Counted from the stretch's first letter, positions 18,900 to 28,887 are shown. The stretch: 64,000 bases of DNA from Psychrobacter cibarius (GCA_030686115.1 CP131612.1:496001-560000); one strand, 5' to 3'. Program-made: numbers and translations. The notes: generated from the letters alone by a model not told the origin.

Positions 18900-21491
18900 A
18901 TGGCAAAAAGTGCGGCAGATGATGTCAATGTGGCAGTGACCTCTCGCTCTGATAATGCCCTGCTTTTGCCATCATACCAATACCAATTGCCACAGCATTT
19001 GGCGGTCATTGGTAAGGGTATGCGTCAAAACAATTTACTTTTGTCTCAGGTATTGCAAGCAGATATTCAGCGCTGGTATCCGTGGTCAGGTCTACCGCAA
19101 CGTATTAATGCAGGTAAAACGCTTTTACTGTCTGCATTGCCATTACCTAATGTTGTAAAAAATCAGATAACTCATTTGTCCAGTTTCTCTCTCTCTTTTC
19201 AGCAACCCGATGCCTTTATCGGTTGGGGTCGTAAAAAAAGTTATCAACGAGCTAATAACGTGGCTAAGCGGCAAAAGCTTGAGACATTGAGTGTCGAAGA
19301 TGGCTTTTTGCGCTCATTAGATTCTGGTATTGGTAGCCGTCATGGCCTGAGTGTCGTCGTCGATGACCTTGGTATTTATTTTGATACGACGCATGACTCA
19401 CGCCTTGAGCGGTTGATTATTGAGCGTACTAAAAATGCTACTACGCCCAATAATTATGAAATAGATGACGCGCACGCGCGGCAATTGATGGCACGTATTT
19501 GTAATGAACAGCTCAGTAAATATAACACAGTGATCGATTGTCCATCTTTGGATGAATTGATAAGTGAAGACGGCGCTAATACAACAGCAGATCCCTTGAA
19601 ATCGCATGTTTTATTGATTGACCAAGTGGTTGGTGATGCTTCTATCACCGGTGCGGGCGCGGATAAACGTCAATTTAAGAAGATGTTAAAATCTGCGTGT
19701 CGTAATCATCCTCATACCCATATTTGGATAAAGGCACATCCTGCGTCAAAATCAGGATACCTGACCCGTTTAAAACTACCTAAGCAGGTTCGGCTATTAA
19801 CGCAAGCACTCAATCCTATCCAGCTATTAGAGCAAGTTGACCATGTTTATACGGTCAGCTCCCATATGGGCTTTGAAGCGTTGATGTTAGGTAAAACAGT
19901 ACATTGCTTCGGGGTCAACTGGTATAGTGGCTGGGGTCTAACTGATGACAGCGGCGCACCCAAAAAGCTGCTTAAAGCGGTCGAAAAACGTCGTCGAAAA
20001 CTTGTCAGCAAACAGCTAGAGGCTCAGGGACATTCAAATCCTGCGTTGTTTCCTACATCATTTGCTAAAAAAACATCTGCGACGTTAGAAACGTTATTTT
20101 ATAGCGCCTATATAGATTATAGTCGTTATGTAGATCCGGCCACCAAGCAAGCCTGTGATATTGATACAGCGATAGAGTGGCTAGTGACTAATCGATATTG
20201 GCAAGCGCGCCTTGAAGGGGATCTCACGATATATGAATTTAGTCGCTGGAAATTACCATTTGTAAAAGCCTTTACGAATCTACCGCGTACGACATTATTT
20301 ATCAAACCCAAGCCACGTCTCAAGAATCTACTGCATCCTGATCATTTTCGTGTTGACTATCAGCAGCCTCTATTAGTATGGGGTTTGGCTAAGCGGCAAC
20401 AAGTAAAAAATAAATTACAGCGTAAGCTTGAGAAACAGCCGCATTTGTCCATACCGTCTATATACTGTATGGAAGATGGATTTATCCGCTCAAATGGTTT
20501 GGGCGCGACGTTGTTAGCACCGTTGTCGGTCGTCATAGATAAGCAAGGCATTTATTATGATGCGACCCAGCATTCAGATTTAGAAACGCTACTGCGTGAG
20601 TGTGAGTCATTGACGCTATCTCAAAGCTCGCGAATAAAGACATTACAAGATAAACTGCTAAATCAGCGGGTGAGTAAATATAATGTTGGCAACCGTGCTG
20701 ATGATGCTAACAACGCTGATAGCCAACATAGCTCTTGGATGCAGCATGCCAAGGCGTCCGGTAAATCGCGTATTCTCATCATCGGTCAAGTCGAAGATGA
20801 TTTATCGGTGCAGTACTGCGGCTCGATCATCAAAACCAACAGCGGCTTGATTGAGCGTGTATGCCAAGACAATCCTGAGGCTTATCTTATTTATAAGCCG
20901 CATCCTGATGTTGAAGCAGGACTAAGGGCTGGTAAGGTTAGCGCAGAGTTTTTACAACAGGTTAGTGCCGTCGCCTATGATACCGCGATGCCTGATTGCT
21001 TAGAATGTGTTGATGAAGTACATACGATTAGCTCATTGACTGGCTTTGAGGCGTTGCTGCGTGGTTTAGACGTTACTTGCTACGGCTTACCATTTTATGC
21101 TGGTTGGGGGTTAACGGCAGATATTGATGCCCAGTTATCACCGAAAGCTGGCTATTTAGAGAGACGAAAACGCGACACTGCATTAACGCTTGAGCAATTA
21201 TTATATTGTGCGCTTGTTCGCTATCCTTTATATCGTTTGCCTAATGGCTATGGGCTTGCACAAGTAGAGCAAGTGATTGACTATTTATACCCTCCTAAAA
21301 GCGCTCCTTTGCTTAAAGATATTCATAATACAGAATCTCAAGCGCAAATATCTAGCCCTATAAATAGCTCGATTAACCATGCGACTTCAGTTTTATCCAT
21401 GCTATCTGAAAATTTTAAACGCCAATCGACGACGCGTTTTATGCAGCAGCGTCATCAATGGCAGCAGCGCCTGCGTAAACTATCTCGTTAG
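18900..21491 (+). CDS. kpsC: Capsule linker beta-Kdo transferase KpsC
   Basis: 863 residues from ATG at 18900, with AAGGG about 9 bases upstream; an in-frame GTG at 18891 is the alternative. KpsC builds the poly-Kdo linker on the lipid carrier of group 2 capsules. Two homologous transferase halves are visible. The first has VEDGFLRSLDSGIGSRHG, DQVVGDASITGAG, IKAHPASKSGY and SSHMGFEALMLGKTVHCFG. The second has MEDGFIRSNGLGATLLAP, GQVEDDLSVQYCGS, YKPHPDVEAG and SSLTGFEALLRGLDVTCYG. The repeated EDGF and FEALMLG/FEALLRG motifs show internal duplication. Cytoplasmic, near the inner membrane. Confidence 0.95.
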   Translation: MAKSAADDVNVAVTSRSDNALLLPSYQYQLPQHLAVIGKGMRQNNLLLSQVLQADIQRWYPWSGLPQRINAGKTLLLSALPLPNVVKNQITHLSSFSLSFQQPDAFIGWGRKKSYQRANNVAKRQKLETLSVEDGFLRSLDSGIGSRHGLSVVVDDLGIYFDTTHDSRLERLIIERTKNATTPNNYEIDDAHARQLMARICNEQLSKYNTVIDCPSLDELISEDGANTTADPLKSHVLLIDQVVGDASITGAGADKRQFKKMLKSACRNHPHTHIWIKAHPASKSGYLTRLKLPKQVRLLTQALNPIQLLEQVDHVYTVSSHMGFEALMLGKTVHCFGVNWYSGWGLTDDSGAPKKLLKAVEKRRRKLVSKQLEAQGHSNPALFPTSFAKKTSATLETLFYSAYIDYSRYVDPATKQACDIDTAIEWLVTNRYWQARLEGDLTIYEFSRWKLPFVKAFTNLPRTTLFIKPKPRLKNLLHPDHFRVDYQQPLLVWGLAKRQQVKNKLQRKLEKQPHLSIPSIYCMEDGFIRSNGLGATLLAPLSVVIDKQGIYYDATQHSDLETLLRECESLTLSQSSRIKTLQDKLLNQRVSKYNVGNRADDANNADSQHSSWMQHAKASGKSRILIIGQVEDDLSVQYCGSIIKTNSGLIERVCQDNPEAYLIYKPHPDVEAGLRAGKVSAEFLQQVSAVAYDTAMPDCLECVDEVHTISSLTGFEALLRGLDVTCYGLPFYAGWGLTADIDAQLSPKAGYLERRKRDTALTLEQLLYCALVRYPLYRLPNGYGLAQVEQVIDYLYPPKSAPLLKDIHNTESQAQISSPINSSINHATSVLSMLSENFKRQSTTRFMQQRHQWQQRLRKLSR

Positions 21492-21530
21492 TTTATGCTA
21501 AACTTGTGACGCAAATCCATTGCGACAAGT

Positions 21531-21551
21531 AGGGGCTTTTTCGGTATAATC
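21531..21551 (+). promoter_or_regulatory. Element shared by kpsM and kpsS upstream regions, copy 2
   Basis: AGGGGCT followed by TTTTCGGTATAATC, 101 bases before the kpsS start. It matches 14368-14389 except for one missing base and the last few bases; here the end is a perfect TATAAT -10 box. The -35 region (TTGCGA) is weak and 19 bases away. Confidence 0.55.
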
Positions 21552-21651
21552 AGTGATGATTAGTGTGTATTTACACAGCTTAATATTCAAGTTGTGTAAT
21601 AAATACTCTCGCTTTTATCCTTCATCTTCTCATTAATGGTAATTCAATACT

Positions 21652-22896
21652 ATGGCAGCTTCGATGTCTCACTTGCTTACTCATCGACACGTCTTGCTGT
21701 TACAAGGAAAGATGGGCGGATTCTTCAACCGTTTTTCGACATTTCTGCAAACTCAAAATATTAAGGTTAGTAAGATTAACTTTAATGCAGGTGATACATT
21801 TTTTTATCATCATGATAATACCTATGAATATACCGATACGTTAGCGCAGTTCTCTTCTTGGTTGCAGGCTTTCATTGAAGAAAATAGCATTGATGCGATT
21901 GTCTGTTTTGGTGATTGTCGCCCGCATCACACCCAAGCTGCTTATATCAGTGAGCAGTTGGGCACCTCTTTTTTTGTATTTGAAGAAGGCTACTTGCGTC
22001 CCGATTACATTACATTGCAAGAATATGGCATTAATGGCTATTCGCGCTTAAATACGGCAGATATTAAAGCGCTCAAAAAAGCCAATGATAAACCACTGTA
22101 TACTCACAATCGTTTTTATCGTTTGAGTATCGCTGCGATTGTCTACTATATTATCGTTTGGATATACAAAAGTCGCTATCCGCACTATTCGCACTATCGC
22201 GGTATGACGGCGTGGCAAGAAGCAATCGCTTGGCTCAAAGCACCATGGCGTAAATTGCGAGGGTATTTACCTGATAAGCGATTGCAAAATAAGCTGACCA
22301 AAGAACAAAGTAATAATTATTTTTTGATTAGTTTACAAGTGCATAATGACTCGCAGATTACCCATCATAGTGACTATCGTGATGTGGTGCAGTTTATTGA
22401 TGAGTCTATTGCCAGCTTTGCAGAGTATGCTGATAAGCAGCAATTACTAGTATTCAAGCATCATCCGTTAGATCGTGGTCATCGAGATTATCGCGAACTG
22501 GTATCTAGCTTGGCTAGACGATATCAAGTGGCGGATCGTGTATTCTATGGTTGCGACATGCACCTGCCAACCTTGATGAAACACAGTATTGGGATGGTGA
22601 CCATCAATAGCACGACAGGGTTGCAATCGGTATATCACAAAAAACCTACCAAGATCATGGGTCGCGCGATTTATGATACGCCGAAACTGATAGATCAAAA
22701 ACCACTTAATGAGTTTTGGCAACGACCTAACCGCCCAGATAATGAGTTTTATCTTAGATTCCGTGAATACTTGATAGAGCAAACTCAAATCAACGGGGCT
22801 TTTTACGGTAAGTCACCATGGATGCATAAATATCTGCATAGCGCAGGATGTGAACCCATAGAGAGGGATCTGTCCAAAACCAATACCCCTCAGTAG
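21652..22896 (+). CDS. kpsS: Capsule linker Kdo transferase KpsS
   Basis: 414 residues. In group 2 capsules KpsS adds the first beta-Kdo to lyso-phosphatidylglycerol, on which KpsC extends. Landmarks: HVLLLQGKMGGFFNRFSTFL at the start, CFGDCRPHHTQAAYISEQLG, FEEGYLRPDYITLQEYG, FKHHPLDRGHRDY, and TINSTTGLQSVYHKKPTKIMG near the C-terminus. A helical segment IAAIVYYIIVWIY near residue 165 could touch the membrane. The gene lies 160 bases after kpsC and probably has its own promoter. An in-frame ATG at 21664 is a possible alternative start. Confidence 0.94.
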   Translation: MAASMSHLLTHRHVLLLQGKMGGFFNRFSTFLQTQNIKVSKINFNAGDTFFYHHDNTYEYTDTLAQFSSWLQAFIEENSIDAIVCFGDCRPHHTQAAYISEQLGTSFFVFEEGYLRPDYITLQEYGINGYSRLNTADIKALKKANDKPLYTHNRFYRLSIAAIVYYIIVWIYKSRYPHYSHYRGMTAWQEAIAWLKAPWRKLRGYLPDKRLQNKLTKEQSNNYFLISLQVHNDSQITHHSDYRDVVQFIDESIASFAEYADKQQLLVFKHHPLDRGHRDYRELVSSLARRYQVADRVFYGCDMHLPTLMKHSIGMVTINSTTGLQSVYHKKPTKIMGRAIYDTPKLIDQKPLNEFWQRPNRPDNEFYLRFREYLIEQTQINGAFYGKSPWMHKYLHSAGCEPIERDLSKTNTPQ

Positions 22897-23245
22897 ATTA
22901 TTGATTGTTCATATCCAGTTAGCATGAGTCTTGTCGAAGTGAATAAGGTGCTATCAAGCCGCTCGCTTTCTATCTGTACAGTTATCCGCTCGTAACTTCA
23001 CTTGTAAATCATCCCTCTGCTAATAAAATCGCCTTACTTTATGGTAGAAAACTGCTAGAATACTCTTTCATGCCTGCGCGTAAGAGTTGACGTCCTGAGC
23101 GGTTGATTGGAGATGATAATATTGGCAAATAAGCTGATTCTAATTATTTTCTCTTCAACGATGGACAGCTATTTTAGCGGTTGCGCCTGACAGCATTTAT
23201 TTCTTAATTTTATTATTCTATCACCCTTAATTTAGTAGGCGCTTT
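22897..23245. other. Intergenic region between kpsS and lepA
   Basis: 349 bases with no gene. A plausible lepA promoter is at 23034-23061; the following 180-base leader shows no strong hairpin. No terminator for the capsule operon was recognised. Confidence 0.5.
23034..23061 (+). promoter_or_regulatory. Probable lepA promoter
   Basis: TTACTT (-35) and TAGAAT (-10) are 16 bases apart; about 180 bases of leader follow before the GTG start. Confidence 0.5.
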
Positions 23246-25042
23246 GTGACTGCATTAGCAAATATTCGTAACTTTTCAATCATTGCCCACATTGATCATG
23301 GCAAGTCGACGCTTGCTGATCGTTTTATTCAAATGTGCGGTGCCTTGCAAGATCGCGAGATGCAGGCGCAAGTACTTGACTCCATGGATATTGAGCGTGA
23401 GCGCGGTATCACCATTAAAGCGCAGTCGGTAACCTTATTCTACGATCATCCTAATGGTGAGCGCTATCAGCTCAACTTTATCGATACTCCAGGACACGTT
23501 GACTTCTCATATGAGGTGTCGCGTTCACTAGCCGCTTGTGAAGGGGCGCTATTGGTCGTTGATGCCGCGCAAGGGGTGGAAGCTCAGTCCGTGGCCAACT
23601 GCTATACTGCCGTTGATCAGGGTCTAGAAGTCATGGCGGTATTAAATAAAATTGATTTGCCACAAGTCGAGCCAGAACGCGTTATTCAAGAGATTGAAGA
23701 CATCATTGGGATTGACGCAGTTGATGCGCCACGAGTTTCTGCTAAGTCGGGCTTGGGTGTCGATAAACTGCTAGAAGCCTTGGTTGAATTTATCCCTGCA
23801 CCGACTGGTGATCGTGAGGCGCCACTACAAGCATTGATTATTGACTCTTGGTTTGATAACTATTTGGGTGTGGTGTCATTGGTTCGGGTACGTGAAGGTA
23901 CTATCCGAAAAGGTGATAAGCTTTATATCAAATCAACCAAAGAATCGCATTTAGTCGGCTCGATTGGTGTCTTTACGCCTAAGCCTGTCGATACGGGTAT
24001 CTTGGAGGCGGGTGAAGTCGGTTTTATTATTGCTGGTATCAAAGATATCGCTGGCGCGCCAGTGGGTGATACGATTACTCATTCTAAAACGCCAGACGTT
24101 GAGCGTATTCCAGGGTTTAAACAGATTACTCCGCAAGTCTATGCCGGTATGTTCCCTGTTGAATCTACAGATTTTGAAAAATTCCGTGAAGCGCTGCAAA
24201 AGCTGCAAATCAACGATGCCTCATTGTTCTTCGAGCCTGATACCTCCGATGCGCTAGGTTTTGGTTTCCGTTGTGGTTTCCTTGGCATGCTGCACATGGA
24301 GATTATCCAAGAGCGTTTAGAGCGTGAATATGACTTGGATTTGATTACTACTGCGCCATCCGTTATCTACGAGATCGTCAAGAAAAATGGCGATATCATG
24401 TATGTTGATAATCCATCAAGACTCCCTGAGCCGAATAATATTGAAGAGTTCCGTGAGCCCATTGCCCGCTGTCAGATTTTAGTACCGCAAGATTACTTAG
24501 GTAATGTCATGACGCTTTGTATCGAGCGCCGCGGCGTACAGGTAGATATGCGTTTTATGGGTCGTCAAGTACAGCTGATCTTTGATATTCCAATGGGTGA
24601 GGTCGTCATGGACTTCTTTGACCGTCTAAAATCAGTTTCGCGCGGTTTTGCCTCACTTGACTATAATTTTGAGCGTTATCAAGTCGATAAATTGGTTAAA
24701 GTAGATGTATTAATCAATGGCGAAAAAGTCGATGCGCTGGCCATGATTGTTCATGAAACCCAATCACGCTATCGTGGAAATGCGTTGGTAACTAAGATGA
24801 AAGAGCTGATTCCGCGTCAGATGTTTGATGTGGCAATTCAGGCGGCGATTGGTAGCCAAATTATTGGGCGTAGTACAGTGAAAGCCATGCGTAAAGACGT
24901 CTTAGCTAAGTGTTATGGCGGTGATGTGTCGCGTAAGAAAAAGCTATTGTCTAAGCAAAAAGCGGGTAAGAAACGTATGAAGCAAGTCGGTAATGTGGAG
25001 ATTCCACAAGAAGCCTTCTTAGCGGTATTGCAGGTTGAGTAA
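23246..25042 (+). CDS. lepA: Elongation factor 4 (ribosomal back-translocase)
   Basis: 598 residues, the usual LepA length, beginning with GTG. The GTPase domain shows AHIDHGKST (G1), [12 protein letters not shown] (G2), DTPGHVDF (G3) and NKIDLP (G4). The LepA-specific C-terminal domain ends the protein ([28 protein letters not shown]). It acts on ribosomes under ionic or cold stress. It is followed on the same strand by lepB, the classic lepA-lepB pair. Confidence 0.97.
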   Translation: MTALANIRNFSIIAHIDHGKSTLADRFIQMCGALQDREMQAQVLDSMDIERERGITIKAQSVTLFYDHPNGERYQLNFIDTPGHVDFSYEVSRSLAACEGALLVVDAAQGVEAQSVANCYTAVDQGLEVMAVLNKIDLPQVEPERVIQEIEDIIGIDAVDAPRVSAKSGLGVDKLLEALVEFIPAPTGDREAPLQALIIDSWFDNYLGVVSLVRVREGTIRKGDKLYIKSTKESHLVGSIGVFTPKPVDTGILEAGEVGFIIAGIKDIAGAPVGDTITHSKTPDVERIPGFKQITPQVYAGMFPVESTDFEKFREALQKLQINDASLFFEPDTSDALGFGFRCGFLGMLHMEIIQERLEREYDLDLITTAPSVIYEIVKKNGDIMYVDNPSRLPEPNNIEEFREPIARCQILVPQDYLGNVMTLCIERRGVQVDMRFMGRQVQLIFDIPMGEVVMDFFDRLKSVSRGFASLDYNFERYQVDKLVKVDVLINGEKVDALAMIVHETQSRYRGNALVTKMKELIPRQMFDVAIQAAIGSQIIGRSTVKAMRKDVLAKCYGGDVSRKKKLLSKQKAGKKRMKQVGNVEIPQEAFLAVLQVE

Positions 25043-25146
25043 GTCATTACTAATTGACTGGTCAACGATAGTTTTGTTGGTGTAATTAGTGGCGCAGTTG
25101 ATAGTATAGATAGCCAGATAAGTCGCTCGTTAATAGGCAATTGAGT

Positions 25147-26049
25147 ATGGATTTTGATTTTAATTTAATTTTAGTACCGTTAACCATTGGTTTGGGTATT
25201 ATTTGGCTATTAGATAAGCTGACCCTGAAACAGCGTAAAACTCGCGGGCGTGGTCAAGAAAGTCTCTTGGTACGCTGGGCTTACGATTTTTTCCCCGTAT
25301 TGGCAGTGGTGTTAATAGTACGCTCGTTTTTGATTGAGCCTTTTAATATTCCCTCATCTTCTATGGTGCCGACATTATATACGGGCGATTTTATTGCGGT
25401 TAATAAGTATGCCTACGGGGTGCGCCTACCGCTGACGTATAACAAAGTTCTGGATACTGGCGCGCCTGAGCATGGTGATGTGGCGGTATTCCGCTATCCT
25501 GAAAACCCAAGTATTTATTATATCAAGCGTGTCATTGGTTTGCCTGGTGATACTGTTAGTTATGATCAAGGGACACTTTCTATCAATGATGTCCCAGTTG
25601 ACACTAAGCCTGTCGATTTTGCGGCGAACCCTGAGTTGACCTCACAGCTTTATTTACCAGGACAAATTGGTCCAGGGCAAGTACTGACCGAAGACAGTGC
25701 GGCAGCGATGGGTGAGCAAGAAGAGGGTGAGGCGCAATACTTTCAGGAAACACAAGGCGAAAACAAGCACCTTGTTCGTTACTTGAATGGTATGAATAGT
25801 TCCCAATATGCACCATTTTTACAGCAGCAATCGCCAGAGGTGGTTAGCTCAGCAGGCACCAAATGGCGTATTAGCGTTCCAGAAGGTCAGTATTTTGTGA
25901 TGGGCGATAACCGCGATCGTAGTGCTGATGGTCGGTTTTGGGGATTTGTTCCTGATGAGAATTTAGCGGGTAAAGCGGTTTATATCTGGATGCATAAGCC
26001 ACCAGGACTTAATTTACCAACCTTTGAACGCAATGGTACTATTGATTAA
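25147..26049 (+). CDS. lepB: Signal peptidase I
   Basis: 300 residues from ATG at 25147; an in-frame TTG at 25141 is less likely because its spacing to the AGG site is too short. Cleaves signal peptides of exported proteins on the periplasmic face. There are two N-terminal membrane segments with a basic loop between them. The catalytic serine is in FNIPSSSMVPTL (Ser72) and the catalytic lysine in YYIKRVIGLPGD (Lys127). The family motif GDNRDRSADGRFWGFV follows. An acidic/Gln-rich insertion between the lysine motif and box E (about residues 170-225) is a lineage-specific elaboration. Confidence 0.96.
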   Translation: MDFDFNLILVPLTIGLGIIWLLDKLTLKQRKTRGRGQESLLVRWAYDFFPVLAVVLIVRSFLIEPFNIPSSSMVPTLYTGDFIAVNKYAYGVRLPLTYNKVLDTGAPEHGDVAVFRYPENPSIYYIKRVIGLPGDTVSYDQGTLSINDVPVDTKPVDFAANPELTSQLYLPGQIGPGQVLTEDSAAAMGEQEEGEAQYFQETQGENKHLVRYLNGMNSSQYAPFLQQQSPEVVSSAGTKWRISVPEGQYFVMGDNRDRSADGRFWGFVPDENLAGKAVYIWMHKPPGLNLPTFERNGTID

Positions 26050-26194
26050 GATTATGTCATTAAGATTATGAGACGCTCTATTGGTTGATTTATCGATAAT
26101 AGTTTTATGCTAATATTGTTGCTATCTAATAAATGGCTACCTAGTATTTCGGTAGCTCCTAAAAATAGTTGTTTACCAGTAGAGGGATATCATA

Positions 26195-26587
26195 GTGCAG
26201 CAATTATCTGGAATCGCCACACAGCGTGGTGCTAGCGTAACGAGTATCGTTTTAATTATTCTTGTGTTAGGAGTTGCTGCCAAATTGATGGTTGCTATCA
26301 TACCTGCTCAGATTGGTGATTATCAATTGACCAAGACCTTAAGCGCACAGCTTAAGGAAGCAAATAATAATAATGAGACGGCCAAGCAGTTTGTCGAGCG
26401 TGTTAATAGACAGCTATCTATTAATGCTGATTATGATACTCAGGCGGAAGATGTATTTACTTTTATTGATAAAAAGACGGGACAATTGGCTATCCGTAAA
26501 GAATATGCAGTCACTAACAATTTCTTTGGTAATGTTGATATCGTCAATCGCTTCGAAGGTGATATCGATATGACAACAGCAGAGTAA
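26195..26587 (+). CDS. DUF4845 family membrane protein
   Basis: 130 residues, GTG start with AGAGGG upstream. One N-terminal membrane segment (SIVLIILVLGVAAKLMVAIIP) is followed by a small soluble domain (NAEDYDTQAEDVF-like region, AIRKEYAVTNNFFGNVDIVNRFEGDID). Genes of this family sit between lepB and rnc in many gammaproteobacteria, as here. No biochemical role is known; position suggests a pseudopilin-like or envelope protein encoded with the signal peptidase. Confidence 0.85.
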   Translation: MQQLSGIATQRGASVTSIVLIILVLGVAAKLMVAIIPAQIGDYQLTKTLSAQLKEANNNNETAKQFVERVNRQLSINADYDTQAEDVFTFIDKKTGQLAIRKEYAVTNNFFGNVDIVNRFEGDIDMTTAE

Positions 26588-26707
26588 CTAAAAAGAGTGT
26601 TAGATCACTCTTAAACTTTTTAATACCTGAATGTCTTTATAATATTCATTAATCCATACTATTACTAACCAAATCAGTAAAACAGAAGGGATAACCACAA
26701 GCCACGC

Positions 26708-27505
26708 ATGAAACCAACTTTGCAGCATTCCCAAGCGATTCCTACTCCTCAACAAAATAGCACGTCTGTCGACACGCTGATTGTTAGCTCAGAATTTATT
26801 CAGCAATTAGCCGTATTAACACGCAAGTTAGGCTATGTGTTTAAGGACTTGAGTCTCCCCAAACTTGCGTTGACACACCGCTCATTTGATAGCAAAAAAA
26901 ATTATGAGCGTTTAGAGTTTTTAGGAGACGCTCTGTTAGGAATGATTGTGGGTGAGGCTTTATATCATCGCTATCCTAGCCAAAATGAGGGTCGCTTGAC
27001 TCGTATGCGTGCCACCTTGGTACGTCAAGAATCATTGGTTATTATTGCGCAAAACTTAGAGCTCTCTAATCATCTGATATTAGGGATAGGTGAGCGTAAA
27101 GGTGGTGGGCGCAATCGTGCTTCTATATTGGCTGATGCCGTGGAGTCTTTGATTGGTGCTATTTATTTAGACAGCCAAGATTTGGATATTACTCGCGATT
27201 GTGTACTCTCATGGTATGGTGATTTGATTGACAACGTTAATGACCAAAAAGCCTTAAAAGATGCCAAGAGTCGATTGCAAGAGTGGCTACAATCTAAGCA
27301 GTTTGATCTGCCACATTATGAGCTAATGGAAACACGTGGTAACGCGCCGCATCAAATTTTTGTTGTACGTTGCCATGTTAATATCAATAACTGTGTTGAT
27401 ATTACTGAATCTGGTGAGAGCCGCCGTATCGCTGAACAAAAAGCAGCAGAACTAATGATTAACCAATTGCATAAACTGCCGAGTTCAGCTAAAAAGCGAT
27501 CCTAA
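26708..27505 (+). CDS. rnc: Ribonuclease III
   Basis: 265 residues. Cleaves double-stranded RNA in rRNA and mRNA processing. The catalytic signature is ERLEFLGDALLGMIVGEALY, with the second acidic cluster at ADAVESLIGAIYLD. A C-terminal double-stranded-RNA-binding domain spans DAKSRLQEWLQSKQF to SRRIAEQKAAELMI. The first 30 residues are an extra Gln/Thr-rich extension compared with E. coli (226 residues), so a later start is possible. Downstream lies a 200-bp repeat-bounded segment before era. Confidence 0.96.
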   Translation: MKPTLQHSQAIPTPQQNSTSVDTLIVSSEFIQQLAVLTRKLGYVFKDLSLPKLALTHRSFDSKKNYERLEFLGDALLGMIVGEALYHRYPSQNEGRLTRMRATLVRQESLVIIAQNLELSNHLILGIGERKGGGRNRASILADAVESLIGAIYLDSQDLDITRDCVLSWYGDLIDNVNDQKALKDAKSRLQEWLQSKQFDLPHYELMETRGNAPHQIFVVRCHVNINNCVDITESGESRRIAEQKAAELMINQLHKLPSSAKKRS

Positions 27506-27506
27506 C

Positions 27507-27721
27507 TAGGATTAACCTATGGATCGCACATACCACTTTTTTGACAGTATATGTTAAGTGACGTTTTAAAAATCGTTTATTTGAATTAGCGTAAACGTCA
27601 CACATTTCAAAACCTTAAATATTTCCCAGCCGATGATGGTTTTGCTTTTTTAGTGCTGATACAGCCAATACATCATTAAGCACCATTTGACTGGGTATAA
27701 ATTCTATAGGATTAACCTATG
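27507..27721 (+). repeat. 15-bp direct repeat, copies 200 bp apart, at the rnc-era junction
   Basis: TAGGATTAACCTATG occurs at 27507-27521, just after the rnc stop, and again at 27707-27721, where its last three bases are the era start. The match continues imperfectly (ATCGCAC follows both after a few bases). The first copy therefore looks like a decayed duplicate of the era translation start. The segment between holds the inverted repeat GTGACGTTT / AAACGTCAC. Confidence 0.7.
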
Positions 27722-28831
27722 AGCAATCGCACTGACTTGCCATCCAATGATGAAGATAATGCTAAAAATATGACCGAAAACACAGAGTTGAATCAAAACC
27801 AAGATAATATTGATACTACTAACGATGGCATCAATCAAGCAGAAGATACTACTGTAGACAACGATATGGCAATTGAAGAATTCTTTGCCCCTAGTAGTCA
27901 TGCAGGTATTGCTGATGATTTTAAAGCGGGTTATGTCGCGATCGTTGGACGTCCAAACGTTGGTAAATCGACTCTGATGAATCACTTATTGGGTCAAAAG
28001 CTGTCTATTACATCACGTAAGCCGCAAACGACTCGTCACCGTATCCACGGTATTTTGTCAAATCACGAGATGCAGGCAGTATTCGTTGACACGCCGGGTA
28101 TTCATCGCAATGAAGTACGTGCTATTAATGAGCGTATGAATAAAGCTGCGGTATCTGCATTAGTAGATGTTGATTTGGTATTATTCGTTGTTGATTCAGA
28201 TCAATGGCGTGATGATGATTTGTTAGTTCTACAAAAGCTTGGCGACACCAATTTAAATGTGGTATTGGTTATTAATAAATCTGATACCTTAAAAGATAAA
28301 GGCAGCGTGTTGCCGCTGATTGAGACGTTTAATGACAGTTTTGATTTTGCCGATATCGTACCAGTATCTGCCTTAAAAAACCAAAACCTAGATCGTCTAC
28401 AAGAAGTGATTGCTTCGCATCTTCCTATTGCTGCTCCTATCTATGATACCGAGCAAATTACTGACCGCTCAGAACGATTTTTGGCCAGTGAAATTATCCG
28501 CGAAAAAATCATGCGTAGCGCTGGTGACGAAGTGCCATATGACTTAACTGTACAGATTGATGGGTTCAAAGATGAGCCTGCGCACACTGATCCAAAGACA
28601 GGGCGTCCACGTAAGGCTTGTACTTTCATCGATGCGACTATTTATGTTGAACGTAGTGGTCAAAAGGCCATTGTGATTGGTGATAAAGGTCAGCGTATTA
28701 AGCAAGTTGGTATGGATGCTCGTAAAGATATGGAGCAGCTGTTTGATAAAAAGATTATGCTGACACTGTGGGTGAAAGTGAAACGTGGCTGGTCTGATGA
28801 CGAACGTGCATTGACTAGCTTAGGATATTGA
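27719..28831 (+). CDS. era: GTPase Era
   Basis: 370 residues, about 70 longer than usual. Era binds 16S rRNA and is needed for 30S subunit maturation. The extra N-terminus (residues 1-70) is acidic and Asn/Asp-rich and probably disordered. The GTPase core follows: GRPNVGKST, DTPGIHRNE, NKSD. The C-terminal KH domain includes AIVIGDKGQRIKQVGMDARKDME. The start has an AGGA-like site within the repeat described at the junction. If a later start were used, no ATG close to the core has a better site. Confidence 0.95.
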   Translation: MSNRTDLPSNDEDNAKNMTENTELNQNQDNIDTTNDGINQAEDTTVDNDMAIEEFFAPSSHAGIADDFKAGYVAIVGRPNVGKSTLMNHLLGQKLSITSRKPQTTRHRIHGILSNHEMQAVFVDTPGIHRNEVRAINERMNKAAVSALVDVDLVLFVVDSDQWRDDDLLVLQKLGDTNLNVVLVINKSDTLKDKGSVLPLIETFNDSFDFADIVPVSALKNQNLDRLQEVIASHLPIAAPIYDTEQITDRSERFLASEIIREKIMRSAGDEVPYDLTVQIDGFKDEPAHTDPKTGRPRKACTFIDATIYVERSGQKAIVIGDKGQRIKQVGMDARKDMEQLFDKKIMLTLWVKVKRGWSDDERALTSLGY

Positions 28832-28887
28832 TTAAAGAATAGCGCTTTAATCACTTTTCTATATGCTCGATGCTGAGGTGATAAAAA

